The notes below the pieces were generated by a model, which worked only from the letters and a program-made list of their open reading frames with translations, ran no database searches and was not told the origin of the DNA. 64,000 bases of DNA from Rouxiella badensis (GTDB lineage Bacteria; Pseudomonadota; Gammaproteobacteria; Enterobacterales; Enterobacteriaceae), in contig NZ_MRWE01000021.1 in assembly GCF_002093665.1 (NCBI RefSeq), positions 1 through 64,000 on the forward strand, given 5' to 3'. Below are positions 1 to 8,510 of the stretch, piece after piece. Each line of letters opens with the position of its first letter. Position 1 is the stretch's first letter. Made by a program: the position numbers and the translations under genes.

Positions 1-325
1 TTGTTTATTAATTTAAAAATTTAGCTACAGTGTCGTAGGGTTTAGAGGATACTCAGTGAGAAATTTATCGCTGGACTACTTATAAGCAGTCTTGGCTTAT
101 AGCAACGTTTTAATTCATCTTGATATATTAGCCGCCCTAGATCCCACAATCGGCTTTGCATTGGTTAAGGGTAGTTTGCAGGTGCCAATTTAAAATGGAT
201 TATCATTACGTTGCTGGTGGATATGGAACGTTATGGTATCTAAACTGCTTGGGACGGGTGGGGATTGTTCTTTATTTTATTATAAAGTCATTAATGGCAA
301 CGGTTAGCGACTTGCCAATTATTAA
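1..325. other. Non-coding stretch, no intact gene seen
   Basis: An AT-rich stretch with stops in all plus-strand frames. The only sizeable open frame (156-389) has a poor start and no ribosome binding site, and its translation does not resemble a family I know. It precedes the fragment at 326-475 and may be the decayed body of the same gene, but the frames do not join without several shifts. Confidence 0.4.
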
Positions 326-475
326 ACGGCTCTGTTTGTTATTCACCCATTCTTCATGGCAATTTACGAACAACATACTCCACGTGTAGACGAAAATACC
401 TTTGTGCTCGTGCTGTCGAGTATCGCTTCTGTACTGCTGATGTGGGTCCACAAAAAATTAAAATACAGACTTTGA
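326..475 (+). pseudogene. Decayed C-terminal tail of a membrane acyltransferase (acyltransferase_3-like)
   Basis: This frame is open for about 49 codons to a TGA at 473-475. It encodes a segment with an LFVIHPFF core and then a hydrophobic stretch ending in a basic tail. This resembles the last two membrane helices of acyltransferase_3 (OafA-type) proteins, where a YLIHP-like motif is typical. The frame has an in-frame stop at 323-325 and no start codon, so an intact protein cannot be made from it. Other frames upstream (156-389) also encode hydrophobic residues, as expected for a frameshifted remnant. The family assignment rests on a short motif and is tentative. Confidence 0.35.
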
Positions 476-499
476 GGAGGGCTTGCCTCAAGCCCTCCT
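475..499 (-). terminator. Perfect hairpin downstream of fghA
   Basis: An 11-bp perfect stem (475-485 with 489-499) around a 3-nt loop. Read on the minus strand it lies 63 nt past the fghA stop and a T-rich run follows a few bases later. It probably ends the LysR-fghA transcript, although the T run is not directly adjacent to the stem. Confidence 0.5.
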
Positions 500-561
500 T
501 GGCGGGTCAGAGTCATTGCCCAGCGCGCAAGGCGCATGCCCTTGATCCAGAAATTAAAGAA

Positions 562-1410
562 TTAAAAAAGCCGCGCTGCATGGAAACGCAAATGATCTTC
601 CACAAAACTCGCAATCGTATAATAGCTGTGGTCATAGCCGGGCTGAACGCGCAGCTGTAGTGGCCAGCCGCGCTGGCGGGCAAGCTCGGCAAGTTTGGCA
701 GGCTGGAGTTGATCGGCAAGAAACTGATCGCTATCACCCTGATCGACCAGGATCGGGAAGGTCTCTTGCTCTGACGGTAAACTGCTCAGCAGATGACAGC
801 TGTCGTACTGTAGCCACTGGCTTTCATCTGCGCCGAGATAGGCGGTAAAGGCTTTACGTCCCCAGGGGACCTGGCAAGGGTTCACAATCGGTGCGAAGGC
901 TGAGGCAGAACGGAAGCGCTGCGGATTCCTCAGCGCCAGCATCAGTGCGCCGTGGCCGCCCATCGAATGGCCCATAATTGACTGACGATCGCTGATGTTA
1001 AAGTGCTCCTGCACCAGCAACGGCAGCTCGTCTATCAGGTAATCGTACATACGGAAGTGCGCCGCCCACGGTGACTGAGTCGCGTTCAGATAAAAACCGG
1101 CACCCTGTCCCAGGTCGTAGCCTTCGTCGTTGGCCACGTCATCGCCGCGCGGGCTAGTGTCGGGCATCACCAGTACGATACCCAGTTCGGCCGCAATCCG
1201 CTGTGCGCCTGCCTTGGTGGTGAAGTTTTCGTCGTTGCAGGTCAGACCCGACAGCCAGTAAACAACCGGCGGCGGACTGTCATCACGCGGCGGTGGCAGG
1301 TATATGCTGAAGGTCATGCTGCATTGCAAACTGCTGGAGAAATGACGGTAACGCTGTTGCCAACCGTCGAACATCCGGTGTTCTTCCAGAAGTTCTATCG
1401 AAATGCTCAT
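562..1410 (-). CDS. fghA: S-formylglutathione hydrolase
   Basis: This 282-residue serine hydrolase of the esterase D family hydrolyses S-formylglutathione to formate and glutathione, the last step of glutathione-dependent formaldehyde detoxification in the cytoplasm. The nucleophile elbow GHSMGGHGA gives Ser149. Asp226 and His261 (in GYDHSYY) are in the right places for the rest of the triad, and [10 protein letters not shown] is the conserved oxyanion region. Length and order match E. coli YeiG. The ATG has a good AAGGAG ribosome site. The gene follows the LysR gene by only 26 nt on the same strand, so the two are probably cotranscribed. The formaldehyde dehydrogenase partner (frmA) is not in this window. 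Confidence 0.93.
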   Translation of the reverse strand: MSISIELLEEHRMFDGWQQRYRHFSSSLQCSMTFSIYLPPPRDDSPPPVVYWLSGLTCNDENFTTKAGAQRIAAELGIVLVMPDTSPRGDDVANDEGYDLGQGAGFYLNATQSPWAAHFRMYDYLIDELPLLVQEHFNISDRQSIMGHSMGGHGALMLALRNPQRFRSASAFAPIVNPCQVPWGRKAFTAYLGADESQWLQYDSCHLLSSLPSEQETFPILVDQGDSDQFLADQLQPAKLAELARQRGWPLQLRVQPGYDHSYYTIASFVEDHLRFHAARLF

Positions 1411-1436
1411 CTGTTACTCCTTTAGTATTTTTGAAA

Positions 1437-2318
1437 TCAATGCGTGGAAACGGGGGGACTCTGCTGCCCCAAAATCAGTTCTTTCAAGGCCCTTACGTTC
1501 GGGCCGAAAGCATCTCGACGCCAGAAAAGCCAGGTGGCCGTCTCAGCAAACTCATCCTCTATCTCATTAACCTGCACGCGCTCTGCGCCAGGCAACTGCG
1601 CCAGCAGACTTTGCGGCAGCATAGCAATGCCGGCACCGCTGGCGACACAGGCCATCATTGAGTGATATGACTGGATCTCCATCGTAGTGTTCGCCTGTAG
1701 CCCCGAGTGCTTTAACCAGTTCTCCAGCCTTTGACGATAAGAGCAGCTGGGGCGAAACGCAAATACCGTATGTCCCGGCCGGCCGGGCAGGTCGACCATC
1801 GGCGCTTCACCCAGAGGGGAAATAATCACCATGCGCTCATGGAAGGCGACGCAGCCGTGCAGGTCATCGTCGCTTATCGGACCGTCGGCCAGCCCCGCCG
1901 CCAGTCTCCCCGAACGTACACCTTCAATGGTTTCGCCCGAGGTGGCAGTGGTCAAAGAGAGAGCAACCTGCGGATAACGCTGGTGATAGGCCGCGAGCAG
2001 CCCCGGCAGGCGCGTTGCCGCCGAACTCTCCATCCCGCCAAGCGCAAATTGCCCTGCCGGTTCGCCGGTATGAGTCAGTGCCAGCGCCTCGTCGCTCAAT
2101 GCCAGAATGCGCTGCGCATAGCTTAAAAAATTGTGACCGAGAGCCGACAACCGCAGACGCTGTTTCTCGCGGATAAATAAATCTGTGCCAAGCTCTTGTT
2201 CAAGCTGGCGCAGGCGGGTGGTCAGGTTCGAGGGAACGCGGTGCAGCTGTTCTGCCGCACGCGCCACCGAGCCGGTTTCTGCCACGCAGCAAAACATTCG
2301 TAGCTGGGTAAGATCCAT
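1437..2318 (-). CDS. LysR-family transcriptional regulator (YneJ/PtrR-like)
   Basis: A DNA-binding regulator with a winged helix-turn-helix in about the first 60 residues (start MDLTQLRMF, helix region RVPSNLTTRLRQLE) and a periplasmic-binding-like effector domain after residue 90. It is about 293 residues long from the ATG at 2318. An upstream in-frame start at 2339 would add seven residues, but family alignments begin at MDLTQL. From memory it is closest to E. coli YneJ (PtrR), which controls a succinate semialdehyde dehydrogenase gene that is absent here. It is divergent from an MFS gene and upstream of fghA, so either or both may be targets. The effector is unknown. Confidence 0.85.
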   Translation of the reverse strand: MDLTQLRMFCCVAETGSVARAAEQLHRVPSNLTTRLRQLEQELGTDLFIREKQRLRLSALGHNFLSYAQRILALSDEALALTHTGEPAGQFALGGMESSAATRLPGLLAAYHQRYPQVALSLTTATSGETIEGVRSGRLAAGLADGPISDDDLHGCVAFHERMVIISPLGEAPMVDLPGRPGHTVFAFRPSCSYRQRLENWLKHSGLQANTTMEIQSYHSMMACVASGAGIAMLPQSLLAQLPGAERVQVNEIEDEFAETATWLFWRRDAFGPNVRALKELILGQQSPPVSTH

Positions 2319-2357
2319 AGGTTGTTCACTTATCGTCACGAAGTTTGTTTGTATTAT

Positions 2358-2370
2358 TCACTATTCGTGA
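2358..2370. promoter_or_regulatory. Short dyad in the LysR/MFS divergent promoter
   Basis: TCAC-N5-GTGA lies about 40 bp upstream of the LysR start, between two divergent genes. Many LysR proteins bind a short dyad in this position and repress their own gene while activating the divergent one. The dyad is only four bases per arm, so it could be chance. Confidence 0.25.
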
Positions 2371-2460
2371 TTCTATCTTTGCGCCATTATGATTAAAAGC
2401 TTTTATTAGAAGCATTGAATCAGGGTTCACCTGTCTATAAAAAAATCGCATGAGGTAGGT

Positions 2461-3585
2461 ATGGCATTTCGTGTTGCGTTAACGGGTTTTCTGGCCTTTG
2501 TCGTGGCGTTGGGAATAGGGCGTTTTGCCTTTACGCCACAGGTTCCCCTGATGATTGCCGAACATCAGTTTACTCTGACCGGCGCCGGGCTGGTGGCGGC
2601 ATTCAACTATCTCGGTTACCTGTTTGGTGCCTATGACGCGATGAAATCGACGCGTCACGTGGAGCGCCGCTTGTGGATTGGCGTCTGGGGGGCGGTCGTC
2701 CTGACGCTAGTTTCGGCAACGATTACCGGCGAAGTATGGCACTCGGTCGTGCGTTTCGCGATAGGCTGGACCAGCGGTTGGGCGATGGTTCTGGTTGCCG
2801 CCTGGTGTAATGAACGTCTTGCGCAGCTGGGCCGCCCGGCGATGAGCGCCGCCGTTTTTGCGGGGCCGGGCGCGGGTATCTTCCTGAGCGGGATTCTGGC
2901 CGTCGGCATTCACAGCATGGCGCTGAGTGCGGCCGAAGCCTGGGCGGTTTATGGCGCGTTGGCGCTGATTCTGACGCTGTTAGTGACCCGTAATTTTCCG
3001 CGAGCTGGGGAGCTGCACCGTCCCAATAGCACGCTTGCGCCTTTGACGCTGACGCCAGTCCTCAAACGTCTGGTCGTGAGCTACAGCCTCGCGGGCTTTG
3101 GCTACATTCTTCCGGCGACCTTTTTCTCGCAGATGGCGAATGCGCGTTTCCCCGACAGTCTGTTCGCCCAGTTTGTCTGGCCGGTGTTTGGCGGTGCCGC
3201 GATGGTAGGCATTGCCCTCGGTATCTTGACGCGTCACTGGCTCAAAACCCACCAGCGGTTGGCCGTCGTACTGTGGTTGCAGGGAATAGGCGTGCTGTGC
3301 GCCGAGATTGTTCCAGGCGTGAACGGGCTGATTATTGGCGCGGTGCTGACCGGCGGTGGCTTCCTCTGCGTGGTGCAGCTGGCGCTGCAATATAGCCGCG
3401 AACTGGCCCCGACGCACAGCCGTTATCTGGCGGGTCTGCTGACGACCGGTTATGCCATCGGACAATTGATGGGACCGCTGCTGTCGGCGGTTTCGACCTC
3501 GTTAACGCACCATCTTGACCCCGCGCTTTATGTGGCCATTGCCGGATTCCTGCTCGCTGGCGCGTTGGTTATTAAGCGAGTTTGA
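2461..3585 (+). CDS. MFS transporter, YbfB/YjiJ family
   Basis: This 374-residue inner-membrane protein is hydrophobic throughout with about twelve predicted helices. It starts with a helix carrying the GIGRFAFTPQVPLM motif typical of the YbfB/YjiJ branch of the major facilitator superfamily. Substrates of this branch are unknown. The ATG is preceded by a GAGGTAGGT ribosome site. It is divergently arranged with the LysR gene, 142 bp apart, which suggests control by that regulator. E. coli has no such gene between yeiG and folE, so the LysR/MFS pair looks like a local insertion in the conserved order. Codon use does not look foreign by eye. Confidence 0.85.
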   Translation: MAFRVALTGFLAFVVALGIGRFAFTPQVPLMIAEHQFTLTGAGLVAAFNYLGYLFGAYDAMKSTRHVERRLWIGVWGAVVLTLVSATITGEVWHSVVRFAIGWTSGWAMVLVAAWCNERLAQLGRPAMSAAVFAGPGAGIFLSGILAVGIHSMALSAAEAWAVYGALALILTLLVTRNFPRAGELHRPNSTLAPLTLTPVLKRLVVSYSLAGFGYILPATFFSQMANARFPDSLFAQFVWPVFGGAAMVGIALGILTRHWLKTHQRLAVVLWLQGIGVLCAEIVPGVNGLIIGAVLTGGGFLCVVQLALQYSRELAPTHSRYLAGLLTTGYAIGQLMGPLLSAVSTSLTHHLDPALYVAIAGFLLAGALVIKRV

Positions 3586-3714
3586 TAACTTGCGGCTATT
3601 TCAGCCATCATGAAGGACAATCACTGGATTCTGTGGACGGAGTCAACTAAAGTAGGCCACCTCACTTTGATGTGATCCACGTCATGGTGATAATAACTGC
3701 TGGAGAAAAAGAGA

Positions 3715-4377
3715 ATGGCGACATTGAGTAAAGAAGCTGTATTGGTTCATGAGGCATTGATTGCCCGCGGTCTTGAAACCCCCCTGCGTGAAGAGCCGTC
3801 GTTAGACGCCGAGACACGCAAAGCGCGGATCGAGGAGCACATGACCGGTATCATGCAACTGCTTAATCTTGACCTGAACGATGACAGCCTAGCCGAGACG
3901 CCGAAGCGTATTGCTAAAATGTACGTCGATGAGATCTTCTCCGGTCTGGACTACGCAAACTTCCCGAAAATCACCGTCATTACCAACAAGATGAAGGTTG
4001 ACGAGATGATTTCAGTACGTGATATCACCCTGACCAGTACCTGCGAGCATCACTTTGTGACTATCGACGGTAAAGCGACGGTGGCCTATATCCCTAAGGA
4101 TTCGGTGATTGGTCTGTCCAAAATCAACCGTATCGTACAGTTCTTCTCCCAGCGCCCTCAGGTGCAGGAACGCTTGACTCAGCAAATTCTGGTCGCGTTG
4201 CAGACGCTGCTGGGTACCAACAACGTCGCGGTATCGATTGACGCGGTTCACTACTGTGTGAAAGCGCGCGGCATTCGTGACGCGACCAGTGCGACGACCA
4301 CCACCTCGCTGGGCGGCCTGTTTAAAACCAGCCAAAATACACGTCAGGAATTCCTGCGGACTATTCGTCACAACTAA
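3715..4377 (+). CDS. folE: GTP cyclohydrolase I
   Basis: It converts GTP to 7,8-dihydroneopterin triphosphate, the first step of folate synthesis, and acts as a cytoplasmic decamer. The 220-residue protein has the zinc ligands Cys110, His113 (STCEHHF) and Cys181 (HYCVKARG) at the positions known from E. coli. The signature motifs around 136-150 ([19 protein letters not shown]) are intact. It is followed by yeiB in the same direction after a short gap that contains a hairpin. Confidence 0.97.
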   Translation: MATLSKEAVLVHEALIARGLETPLREEPSLDAETRKARIEEHMTGIMQLLNLDLNDDSLAETPKRIAKMYVDEIFSGLDYANFPKITVITNKMKVDEMISVRDITLTSTCEHHFVTIDGKATVAYIPKDSVIGLSKINRIVQFFSQRPQVQERLTQQILVALQTLLGTNNVAVSIDAVHYCVKARGIRDATSATTTTSLGGLFKTSQNTRQEFLRTIRHN

Positions 4378-4424
4378 TTACTTCTGTAATTGATTGATAA
4401 ATAGTTATTTAGCGTCAGCACTTG

Positions 4425-4443
4425 CGGCACCCTATGGGTGCCG
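4425..4443 (+). terminator. Hairpin between folE and yeiB
   Basis: An 8-bp GC-rich stem (4425-4432 with 4436-4443) with a 3-nt loop, followed by TTAGTCT rather than a solid T run. It is more likely an RNA-stabilising or partial termination structure than a strong terminator. Confidence 0.4.
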
Positions 4444-4480
4444 TTAGTCTATGGATCTTTCCCGCAACAGGACGTCATCA

Positions 4481-5638
4481 ATGCGCCCACGTATTGCCAC
4501 GCTGGATTTTGCCCGTGGTATTGCCATCTTAGGCATTCTTCTGCTCAACATTAGCTCCTTCGGCCTGCCAAAAGCCGCTTATCTGAATCCAGCCTATGCG
4601 GGAGAACCTTCAGCGAGCAACGCCTGGACCTGGGCGATACTCGACGTGGTCGCGCAGGGAAAATTCCTGATGATGTTTGCCATGCTGTTTGGTGGCGGCC
4701 TTTACCTGCTGTTGCCGCGCGGTAAGGCGTGGATCCAGTCTAGGCTGTCGCTACTGCTGCTCTGCGGGCTGATACATGCGATATTTTTCTGGGATGGCGA
4801 TATCCTGCTGTCTTATGGGCTGATCGGCCTGGTGTTCTGGCGACTGATTCGTGACGCAAAAAGCAATGCGTCACTTTTTCGCACCGGCGTCGTGTTGTAT
4901 CTGGCGGGCGTCGGCATACTCGTGCTGCTTGGGCTGATTTCTTCACCCGATCCCGGCGGATACTGGCTGCCGGGCTACGCGGAGCTACAGTATGAACAGT
5001 TCTGGCGGCTCAAAGGGGGCATTGAGGCAATCAATAATCGCCTTGATCTCCTCTCTTCCAGCCTGATTTCGGTGGCCGTGCAGTACGGCTGGGAGCTGGG
5101 CGGGGCAATGCTAATGGGCGCAAGCCTGATGCGCAGCGGTTGGCTGAAGGGGCAATTTAGCCCCGCTCACTATTTGCAGCTCGCGGCGATACTGTTACCG
5201 TTTTCATTGGCCATCCAAATTCCTGCCGTAGTTTTTGCCTGGCATACCGGCTGGTCATACCGCTGGAGCGGTTTTTATCTACAGGCACCGCGTGAAATCG
5301 GCGCATTGATGCAGGCAGTGGGCTATCTGGCGCTCTGCTACGGTTTCTGGCCGCAGCTGGTCAAACAGCGTTGGGTCTACCGGATTTCTCAGGTCGGGCG
5401 CATGGCACTGACTCACTATCTGCTGCAAACGTTGATTTGCACCTTTTTCTTCAATACTCTCGGTTTTTATGAGCATTTCAACCGCTTACAGCTGGTAGCG
5501 TTAGTGCCTGCGGTATGGGCTATCAACCTGGCCGTGACGCGGGTGTGGCTGCGTTATTTCCGTCAGGGGCCGATGGAGTGGCTATGGCGCAAACTGACCG
5601 CTCAGGCGGCGGGCGAGTCACATCATGGAACACATTGA
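4481..5638 (+). CDS. yeiB: YeiB, DUF418 family inner-membrane protein
   Basis: A polytopic membrane protein of about 385 residues with an N-terminal heparan-alpha-glucosaminide acetyltransferase-like region (TLDFARGIAILGILLLN) and a C-terminal DUF418 domain ending in YFRQGPMEWLWR. Function is not established; relatives are thought to be membrane acyltransferase-like proteins. I chose the ATG at 4481, which has AGGA upstream and matches the E. coli start, rather than the in-frame ATG at 4451. The folE-yeiB-galS order is the same as in E. coli. Confidence 0.9.
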   Translation: MRPRIATLDFARGIAILGILLLNISSFGLPKAAYLNPAYAGEPSASNAWTWAILDVVAQGKFLMMFAMLFGGGLYLLLPRGKAWIQSRLSLLLLCGLIHAIFFWDGDILLSYGLIGLVFWRLIRDAKSNASLFRTGVVLYLAGVGILVLLGLISSPDPGGYWLPGYAELQYEQFWRLKGGIEAINNRLDLLSSSLISVAVQYGWELGGAMLMGASLMRSGWLKGQFSPAHYLQLAAILLPFSLAIQIPAVVFAWHTGWSYRWSGFYLQAPREIGALMQAVGYLALCYGFWPQLVKQRWVYRISQVGRMALTHYLLQTLICTFFFNTLGFYEHFNRLQLVALVPAVWAINLAVTRVWLRYFRQGPMEWLWRKLTAQAAGESHHGTH

Positions 5639-5680
5639 TAGACTGAATGTGATGCTGCGATAAAAGTTGCAAAATTGTAT

Positions 5681-5692
5681 GTAAACGTTTTC
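5681..5692. promoter_or_regulatory. GalR/GalS operator upstream of galS
   Basis: GTAAACGTTTTC matches the core of the gal operator (GTAANCGNTTAC) with one mismatch. It lies 5 bp upstream of a CRP site, as in known gal-regulon promoters, and suggests autoregulation of galS. Confidence 0.7.
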
Positions 5693-5697
5693 TGAGC

Positions 5698-5713
5698 TGT
5701 GACGTAATTCACG
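5698..5713. promoter_or_regulatory. CRP site and promoter of galS
   Basis: TGTGA-CGTAAT-TCACG matches the CRP consensus in nine of ten core bases. A -10-like TAGGAT lies at 5735-5740, which would put the transcription start near 5747 and the CRP centre near -41.5, a class II arrangement. Confidence 0.75.
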
Positions 5714-5789
5714 CTGGTTTGTCGTCAAAGCGTTTAGGATAGCGGTCGTGCAGAGCAAGCCGATCGCTACACTAAAACAGGAAAACCGT

Positions 5790-5909
5790 ATGATCACTGT
5801 ACTTTCTCTTTTGCCAGACTTCTTATCTTCTGCCCGGGGTTCATCTCTTTTTTGCTTCCGTCGGCCTCTGTTAACGACCAGCGGAGCGACCTATGGTTAC
5901 CATTCGTGA
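5790..5909 (+). CDS. Candidate 39-codon upstream ORF overlapping the galS start
   Basis: The ATG at 5790 has an AGGA ribosome site (5779-5782) at 7-nt spacing. The frame runs 39 codons and ends with TGA at 5907-5909, 14 nt inside galS in another frame. The predicted peptide ([11 protein letters not shown] at its start) resembles no protein I know. It lies inside the expected galS transcript. It could be a leader peptide coupled to galS translation, or chance. Confidence 0.35.
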   Translation: MITVLSLLPDFLSSARGSSLFCFRRPLLTTSGATYGYHS

Positions 5910-6924
5910 TGTGGCCAAATTGGCCGGCGTTTCTGTCGCCACCGTCTCCAGGGTATTGAATAATCCAGCAATTGCCAGCAAAGAGGCGCGCGAGCAGGTG
6001 CTCAAAGCGGTCAAGACGTTGGGCTATCGACCGAATGCGAACGCGCAGGCGTTGGCAACCCAAAGCAGCGATACCATCGGCGTAGTGGTCATGGACGTCT
6101 CCGATCCCTTCTTCGGCGCGCTGGTTAAGGCCGTCGATACCGTCGCCCAGCAGCACAACAAATACGTTCTGATCGGCAACAGTTATCATCAGGCGGAGAA
6201 AGAACGTCATGCCATTGAAGTGCTGATCCGCCAGCGTTGTAACGCACTGATTGTCCATGCAAAAGCGTTAGGTGACGCTGAGTTGGCTCAGTTCATGGAG
6301 CAGGTTCCAGGTATGGTGCTGGTTAACCGGGTAGTAAGCGGTTACGAACATCGCTGCGTCTCGCTCAATAATGTGGTTGGCGCAGAGATGGCGACCAAGT
6401 TGTTGATCTCTCAAGGGCATCAGCGAATCGGCTATATCGGCTCAAGCCACGGCATTGCCGATGAAGAAGAGCGCTTTCAGGGATACGTCGCCGCAATGCA
6501 GCAGGTACGTCATGGCGAAAAGGCCCCGTTTGAAACCTGGCGTGCGTCGGGTTCACCCGATTTACAGGGCGGCGAGGCGGCGATGGTTGAACTGCTTGGG
6601 CGCAATCTGCACCTCAGCGCCGTGTTTGCCTACAACGATTCGATGGCCGCCGGAGCGCTTGCCGTATTGAAAGAGAACGGAATTCGCGTTCCTCATGACT
6701 TTTCGTTGATCGGTTTCGATGATATTCCGATTGCGCGATATACCAGCCCAAAACTCACCACCGTGCGTTATCCCATTATTTCGATGGCGACGCTGGCGAC
6801 CGAATTGGCGCTTCAGGGGGCGGCAAATCAGCTCACTGCGGGGGTCTCACACTGCTTTATGCCGACGCTAGTGAGGCGGCATTCTGTGGCGCCGTGGCAA
6901 AGTGTGGCACCGGTCACTCCCTGA
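5893..6924 (+). CDS. galS: LacI-family repressor GalS (mgl isorepressor)
   Basis: A 343-residue repressor that binds gal operators and is induced by galactose; it chiefly controls the high-affinity transporter mglBAC next to it. The LacI-type helix-turn-helix is at residues 3-25 ([20 protein letters not shown]), with the hinge helix near 50 ([10 protein letters not shown]) and then a sugar-binding domain. The segment around residue 75 ([18 protein letters not shown]) and the ending [14 protein letters not shown] match E. coli GalS almost exactly. Its own promoter has a gal operator and a CRP site, so autoregulation and catabolite control are likely. Confidence 0.94.
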   Translation: MVTIRDVAKLAGVSVATVSRVLNNPAIASKEAREQVLKAVKTLGYRPNANAQALATQSSDTIGVVVMDVSDPFFGALVKAVDTVAQQHNKYVLIGNSYHQAEKERHAIEVLIRQRCNALIVHAKALGDAELAQFMEQVPGMVLVNRVVSGYEHRCVSLNNVVGAEMATKLLISQGHQRIGYIGSSHGIADEEERFQGYVAAMQQVRHGEKAPFETWRASGSPDLQGGEAAMVELLGRNLHLSAVFAYNDSMAAGALAVLKENGIRVPHDFSLIGFDDIPIARYTSPKLTTVRYPIISMATLATELALQGAANQLTAGVSHCFMPTLVRRHSVAPWQSVAPVTP

Positions 6925-6938
6925 GAATTTATTAGGAT

Positions 6939-6950
6939 GTAACCGTTTTC
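6939..6950. promoter_or_regulatory. GalR/GalS operator upstream of mglB
   Basis: GTAACCGTTTTC matches the gal operator core with one mismatch, the same position that differs in the galS operator. It lies 4 bp upstream of the CRP site. Confidence 0.75.
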
Positions 6951-6954
6951 AATA

Positions 6955-6970
6955 TGTGAGAACTTTCACA
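6955..6970. promoter_or_regulatory. CRP site of the mgl promoter
   Basis: TGTGA-GAACTT-TCACA matches the CRP consensus perfectly in both arms. The centre is about 41.5 bp before the inferred start at 7004, the same spacing as the E. coli mgl promoter. Confidence 0.88.
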
Positions 6971-7241
6971 GTTTATTAACATCGCACCTATTATGATTCA
7001 TTCGTTTTCAAGATGATTCCGTCTGTATCATTTTGAATGAATGACGGTAGCAATGAATATTCTGCCTGTCGATTATGGCAATCAGGCGACAGGCAATGCA
7101 GTAGCAAAAAACTAAAACAGTGATGATAAGCAATTCCGGAAGATCTTCGTCAAGGAAGACAGGCATCCAGAGAATCGACTTCTCATAAGAGAGCGGTGGA
7201 CGCCAAATTCTGTACCCCCTACATAAAAACCGGAGATACCA

Positions 7242-8240
7242 ATGAATAAGAAGGTTTTCACCCTGGCTACACTGGCTGCCTGCATGATGTTTGGCTCTGT
7301 TGCCCATGCCGCAGACACCCGTATCGGCGTCACTATTTATAAATACGATGACAACTTTATGTCTGGCCTGCGCAAAGATCTCGAGAAAGATGCAAAAGCG
7401 GCTCCGGACGTTCAACTGTTGATGAATGACTCACAGAACGACCAGTCCAAGCAAAACGATCAGGTTGACGTACTGATTGCCAAAGGCGTAAAAGCGCTGG
7501 CTATCAACCTGGTTGACCCCGCTGCTGCTCCGGTTGTTATCGAAAAAGCCCGTGCTGCCGGTATTCCTGTGGTGTTCTTCAACAAAGAACCTTCTCGTAA
7601 GGCGCTGGACAGCTATGACAAGGTCTATTATGTCGGCACCGACTCCAAAGAATCTGGCGTTATCCAGGGTGAGCTGATTGCCAAACACTGGAAAGCCAAC
7701 CCGTCATGGGACCTGAATAAAGACGGCGTCATTCAGTATGTGTTGTTAAAAGGCGAACCGGGCCACCCGGATGCCGAAGCGCGCACCACCTACGTTATCA
7801 AAACGCTGAACGAGAAAGAGGGCATCAAGACCCAGCAGCTTCAGCTTGATACCGCCATGTGGGACACCGCACAGGCGAAAGACAAGACCGACGCCTGGTT
7901 CTCTGGTCCTAACGCCAACAAGATTGAAGTGGTGATCGCCAACAACGATGCGATGGCGATGGGTGCGGTTGAAGCCTTGAAAGCCCACAACAAAACCAAT
8001 ATTCCAGTATTCGGCGTTGACGCCTTACCGGAAGCGTTGGCTCTGGTTAAATCGGGTGCGATGGCCGGTACCGTATTGAACGATGCGGAAAACCAGGCAA
8101 AAGCGACCTTTGATCTGGCTAAAAATCTGGCCGAAGGCAAACCTGCGGCAGACGGCACAAAGTGGAAAATTGTTGATAAAGTTGTGCGTGTCGCCTATGT
8201 ACCGGTTGATAAAGACAATCTCTCTCAGTTTGTGAAGTAA
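7242..8240 (+). CDS. mglB: Periplasmic D-galactose/D-glucose-binding protein
   Basis: The receptor of the Mgl ABC importer, also the galactose chemoreceptor ligand in E. coli. The 332-residue precursor has a Sec signal peptide of 23 residues (cleavage after VAHA, mature start ADTRIGV). The galactose-binding fold continues with KYDDNFMSG, and the calcium loop DLNKDGVIQ lies near residue 157. The ATG has a GGAG ribosome site. It is first in mglBAC and is separated from mglA by 270 nt containing two hairpins, which would favour high MglB levels over the membrane subunits. Confidence 0.97.
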   Translation: MNKKVFTLATLAACMMFGSVAHAADTRIGVTIYKYDDNFMSGLRKDLEKDAKAAPDVQLLMNDSQNDQSKQNDQVDVLIAKGVKALAINLVDPAAAPVVIEKARAAGIPVVFFNKEPSRKALDSYDKVYYVGTDSKESGVIQGELIAKHWKANPSWDLNKDGVIQYVLLKGEPGHPDAEARTTYVIKTLNEKEGIKTQQLQLDTAMWDTAQAKDKTDAWFSGPNANKIEVVIANNDAMAMGAVEALKAHNKTNIPVFGVDALPEALALVKSGAMAGTVLNDAENQAKATFDLAKNLAEGKPAADGTKWKIVDKVVRVAYVPVDKDNLSQFVK

Positions 8241-8250
8241 TTCGTTCTTC

Positions 8251-8282
8251 TTGCCGCTCTAGCGCCTTTGCTAAGGCGGCAA
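8251..8282 (+). terminator. Hairpin at the mglB 3' end
   Basis: TTGCCGC at 8251-8257 pairs with GCGGCAA at 8276-8282, and an inner TAGC/GCTA pair extends the stem. There is no T run, so it more likely protects the mglB mRNA 3' end from exonucleases than terminates transcription. Confidence 0.5.
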
Positions 8283-8443
8283 TAGTCCAGAATTCTTTTT
8301 GTTTAGATATTGCAGCCAACACTTTTGACCTGAAGAAACAAAAATAAGTCAAACGGCTAATAAGCTAAAAGCAGTGGCATGTTTTAAGCAAGTTTTACAA
8401 AGCAGTTTGAGTAAACCTACTTTGCGTTATGTCGCTTAGGTCA

Positions 8444-8474
8444 GCCGGTCAGGTTATTTCTGACCGGCAATTTT
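8444..8474 (+). terminator. Terminator-like hairpin before mglA
   Basis: A perfect 9-bp stem (GCCGGTCAG 8444-8452 with CTGACCGGC 8460-8468) is followed by AATTTT. It looks like a partial intrinsic terminator inside the operon, 37 nt before mglA. It would let only part of the transcripts continue into mglA and mglC. Confidence 0.55.
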
Positions 8475-8510
8475 ATCCTTTAGCCAGATTTCATTTACTT
8501 AGGTAGCGCT

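Larger units (their letters stand above)
6925..7241 (+). promoter_or_regulatory. mglBAC control region and long leader
   Basis: This 317-bp gap holds a gal operator (6939-6950), a CRP site (6955-6970) and a -10 TATGAT at 6992-6997. The inferred start near 7004 gives a leader of about 238 nt before mglB. I see no strong hairpin in the leader and no second gene. Confidence 0.7.
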
